Assembly (NCBI GenBank): GCA_008692225.1
Contig: VICG01000001.1
Location: forward strand, 2,457,501-2,521,500
Source of the DNA: Monilinia fructicola
Lineage: Eukaryota; Ascomycota; Leotiomycetes; Helotiales; Sclerotiniaceae
DNA: 64,000 bases
Direction: 5' to 3'
Both the position numbers and the translations under genes were made by a program. Below the pieces are notes generated by a model. The model made no database searches, was not told where the DNA came from, and saw only the letters and a list, made by a program, of their open reading frames with translations. Below are positions 12,828 through 22,529 of this stretch, in pieces. Every line of letters begins with the position of its first letter. Within the stretch, counting starts at the first letter, position 1.

Positions 12828-12835
12828 CCGCGGAG
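12828..12835 (-). promoter_or_regulatory. CTCCGCGG, exact NirA consensus
   Basis: The minus strand reads CTCCGCGG, an exact match to CTCCGHGG, about 1.3 kb upstream of the transporter start and on the same strand as that gene. It is far for a fungal promoter, so the role is uncertain. Confidence 0.35.
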
Positions 12836-13478
12836 ATCAATATTTCACTGTCATGGTCCCCAAGACGCATCATCGCCTTATGGTTGGTTTCATATGTGTG
12901 AATAAATACCCCACGGTAGTGTTATCTTTCATATCTTTGATATCTCCAATATCCTTCCTATCAGTAAACCAATCATTGGCTCCCATTTTACCTCTCGTGT
13001 GCGAGGGTAAACTTTGGATCAAACGCCAGACACAGGTGCTTTTTCGAACCAACTGTTCGCCCCGGCTATCGAGAATCTAAAGCTGACCTCAAGAGTCGAG
13101 GACGGAGAGTGTTGGTGGGATATATAGTTGAGTTGGTCACTGATACTGCTTGACAAGAGCTTCTGATGAGCCAGGATATGATGGACCTGATGTACAAAAT
13201 CTAGGAAGAACATATTAGTCTGGTACGCACAGCAAGTTTGACCTGTCGGATGTGCAGCCAGGACATCTATTATATGGAACCGCCGGGAACGCTCCGTTCA
13301 ACTTACTCAGATGCGACCAAATGAAAACTTACACACAACGAAACGATGTTTTCCAAGACAATTAATGTTTCAGAGAAACGTGTCAAAATATGATGCTAAT
13401 CAGGTTTTATCCTTGAATTGGGGTCTTACTGTGCCTAAACCCTGGAGGCCATCGAACATCAGAGCGTTCGAATTCCTC

Positions 13479-14586
13479 TTATTGCTTGAAGCCTGCAAGA
13501 ACTTGGGATAGGAACTCATCCATCTCCTTACTTCTTCTCAAAATCTGTTCATGATCATTTTGCTTGGACACAGCCGCCATGACATAATCGTTAAGCTGCG
13601 CTGAAAAGGAGTCCTTTGCTCGTTCAAACACGGCATCTGAACCTTCCAATATGGCGTTCAGTTTTCCCCCATACTCTTGTGCTAACTCTGGAATCTTTTT
13701 ATTGAGTGCCATGGCAAGCTCCCTCTGTGCTTGTTCTTTCTTAGAAACTACCATCCGCACGATAGGATGTTTGATCTCGCCTAGATGGCAAGGTTTTTGG
13801 CGGGCATAGCCAAAAGCGTTCACTGCGTTGATTTTGCTCAGTCGGTGTTGGCTAATGTGACTCCATGAGCAGAGAGGCTCGGTGTATCCATATTGCACCC
13901 CCGTGCAATCAACAGCCCATTCCTCTCCATTATTGAGTGTTACCCTATAAAGATCATGAGATAAACAAGGTGGGTTGACAACTGAAGACCCAGCAATGGT
14001 ATGACATATTTGCAATTTTGGACTGATCACGGTAACATTTACTTCTTCAACTCTGGAACAAAGATCTGTCAAGAGAATTAGCCAATATCCAATTCCTAAG
14101 AGTGTACACAAGACAGAGATTTTTACCGATCAAAAACTCCTTAGCAAAGCCATAAAGATAAACCATAGCCTCAGTACAACTCCCCCACATCAAGACTGCC
14201 TCAAAGGTATTTCTATCGAGGGCTAGATTTGTAGGAAAGGGCGCTAGATATATTGCGTTTTTATAACCATTACCTGAAACTCCGTCTAGATATACGGTTG
14301 AATCCTTGATTCGTACCGATTCGAACTGTAGAATCGAAGCATGCAACCGGATCTGGTAGATTATGGCTTGAAGAAGCAAGACTGCTCTGCCCAGAAGCTT
14401 GCGAGCTTGAAGCTTTTTACACACTGCTTTGTGCTGGACCCAATCAGCCTTCTGGCATTCTACACTACAGTAGAATACATCAGTGTGTACGCCATCGTCG
14501 TATATTGGGGCACCAAGACATCCAGCGCATCTCTTGACTGCCAATCTCTGACAGCATGCGCAGCCACCCTCCTTCGACCCTGCCAT
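13479..14586 (-). CDS. MYND zinc-finger protein (348 aa)
   Basis: Two exons, 14127-14586 and 13479-14065, with a 61 bp GT-AG intron; splicing joins AKEFLI to DLCSRVEEV. The N-terminus is a MYND finger: C-x2-C (CACC), C-x2-C (CAGC), then FYCSVECQKADW and H-x3-C. MYND fingers mediate protein-protein contacts. The rest belongs to a fungus-expanded type with no catalytic domain I can name: a middle segment containing YLAPFPTNLALDRNTFEAVLMWGS, a WAVDCTGVQYGY stretch, and an amphipathic C-terminal half rich in Lys/Glu/Ala that may be helical. No SET-domain motifs are visible, so it is not a SMYD methyltransferase. Role unknown. Confidence 0.85.
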
Positions 14587-15732
14587 AGGAAGTTATTGAT
14601 CGAAACTAAATTGGGTTAGTTCAATAGTACGAGCGACGAAAGGAGATTGAAATGATTACTTTCTTTGAGTGTACCTGATTTGAAAGAAAGGTAGGTTGAT
14701 ATTACCGTGTATTTTCAAGGAATGATAACAGGTGAATTATGTTTGCTTCTGCCTTTTCTTTTCCGTTGAAGCTTTTCTTGTTTACAAGATTTCTTTGAAA
14801 AGTAATGGGGAATAGTATGAGATCCGCAATTTACTGGCGCAATAAGTACTGCGGCTTGCTCTTGTTGCCTAGAGTTAATCAGTTCTTGGCGAAACTTGAA
14901 GTTATATTCATAGTCGGTAGCTATTTGAGATTAGATACTGCGGTCCAGAGTAGTGACTAATACCTACCTTATAGGCTTTGGATGTAACATAACGGTCGTA
15001 CTATTAACATGATTATGATCGCAGAACTATTCACAAGCCGATTGGTTCTTGTGGAATGATCGACCAAAACAGAGAAATCTTTTGCAGAAGAAATATCAGA
15101 AATGGTAGGCGGCACATATACCTTTGATCCTTTGCAGTTTATGAATCTGATCAGACCGACATTGCTAATACTTCCAACAAAAAAACTGGCCCAATATCAT
15201 TCTCAAGGCATCTAAATATTCAAAGAGTATTAATTATGAATCCTGACAGCACCTGGGCAAGCACTTGTTGGTTCGAGTGCAGAACAGAGATAGATGGAAC
15301 ATTTGATAGCATATTTCAGAGATGCATCTTCCTAACAAAGACAGGCAGTGCATAATTCGATAAGATCAAACCGCCCAGGGACTGTGGCTTCCCGTTGTAT
15401 TTGTTTTGAAGATATGAACTTTCTGGTGCATCCATGTTGTCTTGCTCTCCAAATTCATCAAGGCTACTAGCCCCTGACACTGGTCATGAGTAACAAGGCA
15501 GAGAGAGGGCTTGAACATTAGGTAGATAATAATGAGACCAGTGAGAGAATAACATTGAGAGAAAGCCCACAGCTAACATCAATTAGATCTATCTTCCTCG
15601 GACGTCTTCTTTTTGCATTGAATACCTACCGAGTAATGTACCTAGTAGTGAATGATGAAGAGAGCCCTCAAGATACAACCGAACATAGCGACGGAAATGT
15701 CGGGGCCTGACTTCCGACTGTCCCACACGTGA

Positions 15733-15737
15733 CCAAT
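15733..15737 (+). promoter_or_regulatory. CCAAT box upstream of dUTPase
   Basis: CCAAT on the + strand, 183 bp before the dUTPase ATG and about 30 bp from the ACGCG cores. Typical Hap-complex element; function inferred. Confidence 0.45.
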
Positions 15738-15763
15738 AATGAAGATCCCTGCCCGACACGTCT

Positions 15764-15773
15764 CGCGTCGCGT
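15764..15773. promoter_or_regulatory. tandem MluI-box-like ACGCG cores upstream of dUTPase
   Basis: CGCGTCGCGT, read on the minus strand as ACGCGACGCG, holds two overlapping ACGCG cores of the kind bound by MBF, the G1/S regulator, about 150 bp before the ATG. The perfect ACGCGT form is absent, but ACGCGA is a common variant. Confidence 0.5.
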
Positions 15774-15919
15774 CTCCCCATAATTTCTTTTTCCATTCAC
15801 CGAAATTTCGTTTCTTCAGTCTTCCACACTCAAATCAACCACTCACCCACCACCTTCCTCTTTCTACTCTCGTTTTCATTTTCACCACCTAACATTCTTT
15901 TCCAACATACCGAGTCCCA

Positions 15920-16757
15920 ATGTCCACACTCCCTCCCCAATCCCCTACGTCACCACTACCCAAACGTCAAAAGACATCTCCTTCCAAGACAACCACTGAA
16001 ACCACCCCCCTAGCAACTACATCTACATCCAACTCCCTCCAAGAAATCATGTCTTCTGCCCCCTCAGCCACCGCCCCAGCTGCTGCTCCAGCTGCCGCCC
16101 AAAGTGCCGCTCCAACTACCGAAACTGCCGCTCCCGCCCCAGTAGCTTCCGCCCAGACCTCAAATGGCACAACCAATACCACAGCCCGTAAATCCTCCAA
16201 CCCCCCACCCCTCCTTATCAAGAAACTCTCTCCTCGTGCCCGGCTGCCTACTCGCGGTAGCGCTTTCGCTGCCGGATATGACATCTATGCTGCGAAAGAG
16301 ACGGTTGTGCCTGCCAAGGGAAAGGTTTTGGTAGATACAGATATTAGTATGGCTGTGCCAGATGGAACTTGTATGTTTCTTTGCCTTATTTCTCTTCCTT
16401 TCTTCAATCCGTCCTCCAATCAGTCTCTCCCTCTCCTCCGGCCTCTAGTATTTGAACCACTTCTTTCCCAATGACAAGTAATTAACCTCCATGCCCTTCT
16501 CAGATGGTCGTATCGCTCCACGTTCCGGACTTGCTTCTAAACACATGATTGACACTGGCGCCGGTGTAATTGACGCCGATTATCGGGGCCAAGTAAAAGT
16601 ACTTCTCTTTAACCACGGCGAAAAGGATTTTGAGGTCAAGGAGGGCGATCGTGTTGCGCAATTGATTTTGGAGAGAATTTATACACCAGAGGTTACTGAG
16701 GTTCTGGTTTTGGAGGAGAGTGTAAGGGGTGAGGGGGGCTTTGGAAGTACTGGTTAG
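15920..16757 (+). CDS. dut1: deoxyuridine 5'-triphosphate nucleotidohydrolase (dUTPase)
   Basis: Hydrolyses dUTP to dUMP and pyrophosphate, keeping uracil out of DNA. Exons 15920-16370 and 16504-16757 (133 bp intron; T|AT splits the Tyr of [10 protein letters not shown]) give 234 aa. All five trimeric dUTPase motifs are present in order: [25 protein letters not shown] with the catalytic Asp, GDRVAQLI, and the C-terminal Phe arm [10 protein letters not shown]. The core begins near residue 98; before it is a disordered Ala/Pro/Ser/Thr-rich extension with PKRQKTSP, a possible nuclear signal. An in-frame ATG at residue 44 could start a shorter form without it. The frame is intact. It converges on the pyridoxal kinase gene, with 206 bp between stops. 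Confidence 0.96.
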
Positions 16758-16963
16758 GTTGTGAGAGAAGAGAGGGGGGCGCGGATAATGGATGAGTGAT
16801 TGAGATGGCAGAGAGGATGAGATACACCGTGCTCTGCATACTTCCAGGAACGGATGCTATGGTTTCGGAAGACATAGCCAAAATGGAGAAATTTATGACG
16901 GTCTATTATAATGCATCTATATTGTATTTTAATTCAAACTTCCGAATCTAGCTCCCCCGAGTT

Positions 16964-18293
16964 CTACACACTTTCTGCCTTGAACTTCACGACCGGATTC
17001 TTCAAAAAGTGTACATTCCTCACCAACCTCACTTCGGCAGCCTTAGACCTCACTAATCCCTCTCTTTTAACGTCTTCGTCTTTCTCCCTTCCACCGACAA
17101 TATTCTTCCACCTTTCGATCTCCTTATCTCTGGCAATTTTCGTCTTTGTAAGCACCTCATGCATACTAGCCAAAACCTTTTCCGTGGCCCTCGCAAGCGG
17201 TAATTCCGTAGCCTCTACCTCGTCATCACTAATCCACGCATCTCTGTCTAGCAGGCCTTCCACGTTACACACTGCCTCTTTAAATCTTACCAGTATGAGC
17301 GCTGCAAACATATCTCCAGTCCCACTAAAGAAACAATCAATCGCTGGTATCTTGATGCTAAAGATCCTTGGTTCGGCTGTCGATGTCATAGTTGAGCCTA
17401 CGACTGAAAGATGGGGCTCGGCACCAGGAGAAGGAAGTGAAATGGATGTAACCATTATATGAGGAATTTTGTATACTTCGTGTAATGTCGTGATAGCCAA
17501 CTTAAGCGTGTCCATATCCTGAATCTTGACACCAGATAATGTCCTACAATAGTCAGCCAATTGATATTCCACCACATCCCAAATGTTCGACTAATTTTGG
17601 GAGCAAGAAAACGACAATCCTACTCAACCTCGAACTGATTCGGCAGAATCAAATCAGCATCTTTGATCAATGCTTTATAGGCGGGCACCACATCCTCCGC
17701 CACATACAGTTTCCCATTATCCCCCATAACCGGATCCAACACCCAGAAAAAACTTCCCGGTTTCATTGTATTTTTTAGTTTCAGATCGCGTGCAATTGTG
17801 CCGACGGCCTCGACAGAGGCGGCTCCCGGTAGATAGCCCGAGAGCATCATATTGAAATCGTCGAGATAGGAGTTCTTGAGACCTTGATAGAGGTCCGATA
17901 TTTCGGTCGCGGTAGCACGTGTGCCTTTGGCTTGCCCATAACCTAGGTGATTGCCTTTTCACATCAATCAGCATGCGGTTCATCTCACGTCTGCTACAAT
18001 CTGCGATCAAGGCAACATACTGAACTGTACGGTATTCAGAGCGGCAACTTCGCAACCCAGCGATTGCATAACGAACGTGGCCATTGTATTTCCAACATAT
18101 CTTGAACAAAAGTATATGGCTTAGCCGACTTGTGCGTGGAGGCATACAGAAAATTTGTGACTCATGGAACTCACCCGTAAACGACCTTGAGCAGATGATG
18201 TTAGTTCATGAGGAGTCGCGTTGAGGGTAGTCTCCCTACATGGCTGGCTACAGCAAGCACCCGCGTATCTGGTACTGGAAAGTCTTCAGACAT
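16964..18293 (-). CDS. pyridoxal kinase (PdxK/Bud16 type, 351 aa)
   Basis: Phosphorylates pyridoxal and related B6 vitamers in the salvage route to PLP. Five exons: 18240-18293, 18175-18185, 18021-18100, 17624-17954 and 16964-17543; introns are 54, 74, 66 and 80 bp. Exon 2 is an 11-nt microexon that completes SHVVYGYVGN, the family's N-terminal substrate motif. Other landmarks are NTVQFSNHLGYGQAKG, VLDPVMGDNGKLYV, ADLILPNQFEVE and FFSGTGDMFAALIL, whose GTGD Asp is the ribokinase-fold catalytic base. The length fits fungal Bud16-like enzymes, and the C-terminal tail after about residue 300 is Lys/Glu-rich. The frame is uninterrupted once spliced. No physical link to a B6 biosynthesis gene is seen. 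Confidence 0.93.
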
Positions 18294-18921
18294 CTTTCTT
18301 ACTTGGCGGAGAGATTAATTGGTAGAGAGGGGAGATTGATTGGAGATTTCGAATTCTGAATGCGCCGGAAACGTTGGAGAGAATGGTGAAAAGAGTATCA
18401 ATTGCAACCACAGGGTATCATGAAGTTAATGACAGGACCACTGATGCCGAGCTTGCTAGATATTATTTTTTCGCCTGAAGAAGATTTATTTGTCAACGAG
18501 ATGGAATTGCTGTAACAATCTTATTATTATTTTCCCATGCATTTCATCCGACAATTGTAAATAGTGGGGCATCAAATTGCCCCGCGCTATACTCAATGTA
18601 GGGACATGCATGAAGTGGAGATCAACAAATTTGGTAAAACATCCTTCAAAAGATATCCATGGATTCATGGATTGTTCACAAAACTTTTCTCTGAACATAG
18701 AGTAGGGAGGTATCTCATTATTGTTTTTGTTAACAGAATTTATAGAGTTGAAACAACTCATTATTTCATTGGATACCAGGTACTGAAGAACAAAACCGTT
18801 CATGGCACAATTTACCACAGCCATTGTCCATATCCATAAATCAACCCACACGCCATACTGAATATGTTGTAAACTACCTAGTATCATATCATTGTTCATT
18901 AAACTTTTTCCACAACCAAAC
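18294..18921. other. spacer between PCNA 3' end and pyridoxal kinase promoter
   Basis: Both flanking genes are on the minus strand, so this holds the PCNA 3' UTR and the pyridoxal kinase promoter. Small open frames on both strands (18486-18938, 18564-18839) have no support. Confidence 0.6.
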
Positions 18922-19926
18922 CTACTCATCATCACCAATCTAGAAATACGTATTAGCTTCTCTCATTCCTCGATGCCATATAGTGTCTGTAAACATACCT
19001 TGGGTGCCAAGTAAAATCTTAAGTAACTGCTACCAGCAAGTTGGTACTCGACCAAAAGAGGTACCTCATTGGACAAGCAAAGCTTTACAGACTTGGAGAG
19101 ACCAGCGGCCTTGCAAAAGTTAATCAAATATTTGAGGGAGAAAGTCAAGGAGACAGGTTCGGTAAGCTCAATATCGACGTCGAGATCTGGCTTGTCGACA
19201 TTGCTGTGGCTGCGAAGGGTAACGGCACCATTGCCGATATCACCATTGCAGTGGAACTTAACGCCATCTTTTGTGGCCTCGATCGATACTATTCAACAGG
19301 TGATTAGTACTATCTTTCGTTGAGAGAAAAGTCAGGACATACCAGACTCAGATAAAGCCCCAAGATCAACACAAATCCTCTTAAACTCTGAACTTGGCAT
19401 AGTAATAACCGCCGCATACTCAGTATCAGGGATACCCAAATGTTCTTGGTCGATATCCATCAATTTTAAATCATATTCGCTCAATCGATCACTTTCACTG
19501 CTCTCAAATACCAAGTTCAAAACATCGGGGGCGTCCTCGGCTTTGATGGTGAGGATATCCTCATTTTGTGCAGCTCGCAGAACCTTTGTGAGAGAAGTGA
19601 GATTAACACCGAGGGCGACATTGCGATCACATCGGTAAGGGGAAAAGCCTTCGGCCTTGAGCATCATCGAGACGAGCGCAACGTGCGAGTTATCCATAGC
19701 CTGGAGCGCAATTCCTGAATCATTGCAGTCGAAGTTGCAGTCTTGAACGAGATCTTTGATGGCATCAACAACCTATCGTATGCTGTTAGAATGAAAAAGA
19801 TGGCCAGAGATGTTATTCCTATACCTTCTTGAGGAGATCAGCTTGCTCGAGGCGGGCTTCTAACACTGGTACTTTGTCAGTAATGAAATTTCAAACGGCG
19901 GAGGGTCATTAGGAGACCAGCTTACT
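18922..19926 (-). CDS. pcn1: PCNA, DNA sliding clamp (259 aa)
   Basis: Homotrimeric clamp for DNA polymerase delta and many repair factors. Five exons: 19926 (one coding base), 19825-19865, 19343-19772, 18999-19288 and 18922-18939; introns are 60, 52, 54 and 59 bp. The ATG is split: the A ends exon 1 and TG opens exon 2 after a CAG acceptor, giving [20 protein letters not shown]. Without this splice no ATG precedes LEARLE. Further PCNA hallmarks are [35 protein letters not shown], the interdomain [18 protein letters not shown] and the C-terminal LAPKIGDDE, whose last six codons including the stop form an 18-nt exon. Length 259 is normal. An ACGCGT box lies 163 bp upstream. Confidence 0.96.
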
Positions 19927-20088
19927 CTTGACGGTATATGAGTCTGTAAATATTCAAGAAGTAAGGATTGAGAGTTGATGAATTAGGATGTTGTGTGGAG
20001 GGTATTGTTTTGTGGAAGGAATGATCAGAATTGCAGAGTTGATTGATTGACTTTTTGAGATGTAATGGCGCGACGCGGTGTTGAGAAA

Positions 20089-20094
20089 ACGCGT
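20089..20094. promoter_or_regulatory. MluI cell-cycle box ACGCGT upstream of PCNA
   Basis: A perfect palindromic ACGCGT 163 bp from the A of the split PCNA ATG. MBF acts through such boxes on G1/S genes in yeasts; a second GACGCGG core is at about 20072. Regulation here is inferred. Confidence 0.55.
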
Positions 20095-20134
20095 AGAGTG
20101 GTTTTTTGATTAGTGCACGGATCTTAAGAATAGA

Positions 20135-20139
20135 CCAAT
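20135..20139 (+). promoter_or_regulatory. CCAAT box upstream of PCNA
   Basis: CCAAT about 40 bp beyond the MluI box, the same arrangement and similar spacing as in the dUTPase promoter. Confidence 0.4.
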
Positions 20140-20453
20140 CACGAGGTGTTTTCGGCTACGGAGTAGTAAATTGACCTTCTTTTCACATTGTTCAGATCAC
20201 CTGGGCAGGTTATCACATTACATTCCATTTCATTCCACTTCCACGCAAGCCAATGGGGCACTACGAGCAAGATTCTTCTTCTGATTGTTGTTCGAATTCT
20301 AGGTATACGTTCCAAAACCAAAACCTAGCTGTAGTCACAAGTAAAGCAATCTTTTCAATGTTTGAACTCTAGCCATACATTGTGAGGTGACTTTTAGCCA
20401 CCGGTTTTGCTCGGCAAACAAGTGTTTCATTGCACTATCTGGGTATGTGACAT

Positions 20454-22529
20454 TCAAGTGAAGAGATCGTCCATATCTTCGAGCTTGCACCCTTTCGTCT
20501 CCGGGACGAAAAACCAGGTCCATACGCCGGAAAGGGCGCTGAACACGCCAAAGAAGACGTATGCTCCCCAATTAGTGTATACGACCAGTGGTGGAGTGAT
20601 CAACCCGATGATGAAATTGTTCCTATTCAACTCAGTAAGTTGAAATCTGCACCCCGATAGAGCCACTTACAGCCAGTTCGAACAAGTGCTTAGAGCTACC
20701 CCCTTTGCACGCAGATCTGTTTCGAAAGATCTCTGATGGCAGTGCCCAAGGTACAGGGCCCCAGGATGCTCCGAATACTATCATGTAGAAAAAGAGGAAT
20801 GCCACACTGAGCCATGCAGCCACTTGATGTGATTCCCAGTCATAAGAGAAAATACAAACCATCACAGCTATTATAATATGACTGATGGTCATAAAAAAGG
20901 AGCCTAGCATAAGCAGTGGTCTTCGCCCGAATCGATCCATTGTGAAAAGACTCGACGTTACGCCAACAAGTCTGCATTCGGTTAGTAAAGCGCCAGTGGG
21001 GCATTGGTTATTTATATCAATGTTGGACGTTGTAATGCTCGAGATTTCTGTAGACATTGAAAGGTCGCTAGAGGGGGGCACTTACTGGCATATATTGAGA
21101 ATTCCCGACATGACAAGTTGCGATTCCGACCCCAAGCCCATTCTAGCAAACAAAGTCGGGGAATAGTAGATCAGAGCATTGATACCAACGAATTGTTGGA
21201 AGAACATAATAAGCACTCCAATGTGCGTACGCTTGATAGATTCAGGCGAGAAACAGTCTCTCCACAGGGCCAATTCTAGCTTGATTTTGCTAGATATGCT
21301 TGTCGAGTTCATCAGATTCTCGTGCTTTTGTAAGTGAATGTCTCGGATGTGTGATACTTCGTCGCGCATTTGACGTATTTCCTGCTGAATTCTGGAGTCA
21401 CTATCAGGTAATTGTCTCAAATTGGTTAGAGCTTCCAAGGCTTCGTCGTCGCGCCCCTCAGAAGATAGCCATCGAGGCGAAAAATGGCAGGAAGTATACA
21501 CCAACTCCCAAAAACAAGGCTGGAATGATTTGGATAAAGAAGGGAAGGCGCCAACCCCATTCGCCGCCTAGATATCGTGTACCAAATGTAATCCAGAAGG
21601 CGATGACTATGCCCACAACTATTGAAAGTTCCTCTGTGTCAAGTACTCAGTCAGTAAAGTTCATTGTTCAAGCTATATTTGGAACACTGAACCACCAAGT
21701 TGGCCCAAATTGCTACATTTATGGTTCAAACCCACATGAGATATTGAAACCCCAGGTTTTCTTGAGTGATTGGTCAAGCAAATTTGGAGGGCTATTGATT
21801 GTTCAATGAACGAAAGTGTCAGGGGCCGCTTACCCATAACCAGTAGAGTACCACGAATTTCGGGGGGAGCAATTTCCGAGATATACATAGGGGTAACCAT
21901 CGAGAGCATACCAATGCCTATGCCACCAACAAGCCTGGCCACAATAAGCATATCAAAGCTCTTGGCTGCCGTCTGTAGTATACTTCCCACCAAGAATATG
22001 GCCACGGCAATTATGATTGAGTATTTTCTCGAGTATTTATCTGCGATCCAGCCTTGGTTCAAGGCGCCAACAAGTGCCCCGAGTTCGATCATAGCCGTTA
22101 GAAGGCCTTTCCAGAAGCCACTAGAATGCGGCCCTATACGAGGGAAATCAACGAGGAAGCTTTCCATGACGAGCACGACGGAAACTACGCCCTGGTCATA
22201 GCCTGCACGCTGTTAATACTACCAAATGCCAAAAATTGTTCAGACGTTGTAATTGCTTGTAACCTATCGAGACGGTTGTACATACCAAATAAAAGGCCGC
22301 CAATGGCGCTCAAAATTGCGGCCCCGGCAACATGAGGTGAGGCAATTATGCCTCTAAATCCGCCTGTGACATACTGCTGAAGGGCATCTTCCACGTCTGC
22401 TTCTGATAGACTCGCCGCTACGATTACTCGATCGATTGAATCTCCAACTCCTGCTTGATTATTCAAATTACGAGGAACTTGTGACTCCTTGATCGTCTCG
22501 TCGGCGGCGGGGTCTGAGCTTGACGCCAT
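20454..22529 (-). CDS. MFS sugar transporter, two frameshifts
   Basis: Twelve-helix sugar porter of the plasma membrane. Exons 22286-22529, 21834-22202, 21086-21633, 20671-20971 and 20454-20622; introns of 83, 200, 114 and 48 bp. Family motifs in order: GGLLFGYDQGVVSVVL (helix 1), ADKYSRKYSI, ARLVGGIGIGMLSMVTPMYISEIAPPEIRGTL, FSPRWL, FFQQFVGINALIYYSPTLF, DRFGRRPLLM, ALPSEIFR, and the terminal PETKG. Two single-base corrections are needed: A5 at 21480-21484 (+1, before SPRWL) and T3 at 20720-20722 (+1, after SEIFR); with them the product is 542 aa. Substrate cannot be read from sequence; hexose is likely for the family. Assembly indels are more likely than a pseudogene, since both lesions are extra homopolymer bases and the splice sites are intact. 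Confidence 0.85.

Larger units (their letters stand above)
11506..13478. other. long upstream region of the nitrate transporter
   Basis: I recognise no gene. A few minus-strand open frames (11757-12158, 12319-12600, 12870-13052) have no ATG context, splice logic or family motif I can support. Three TCCGCGG-type sites occur here. The right end is the 3' side of the MYND gene. Confidence 0.6.
14587..15919. other. divergent intergenic region, MYND gene / dUTPase
   Basis: No gene seen in 1.3 kb. The right 200 bases are the dUTPase promoter and pyrimidine-rich leader, with a CCAAT box and tandem ACGCG cores. Confidence 0.65.
19927..20453. other. PCNA promoter and sugar-transporter 3' region
   Basis: Contains the PCNA 5' UTR exon, one ACGCGT MluI box, a CCAAT box, and one TACGGAGTA motif (20157-20165). 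No gene seen. Confidence 0.65.
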
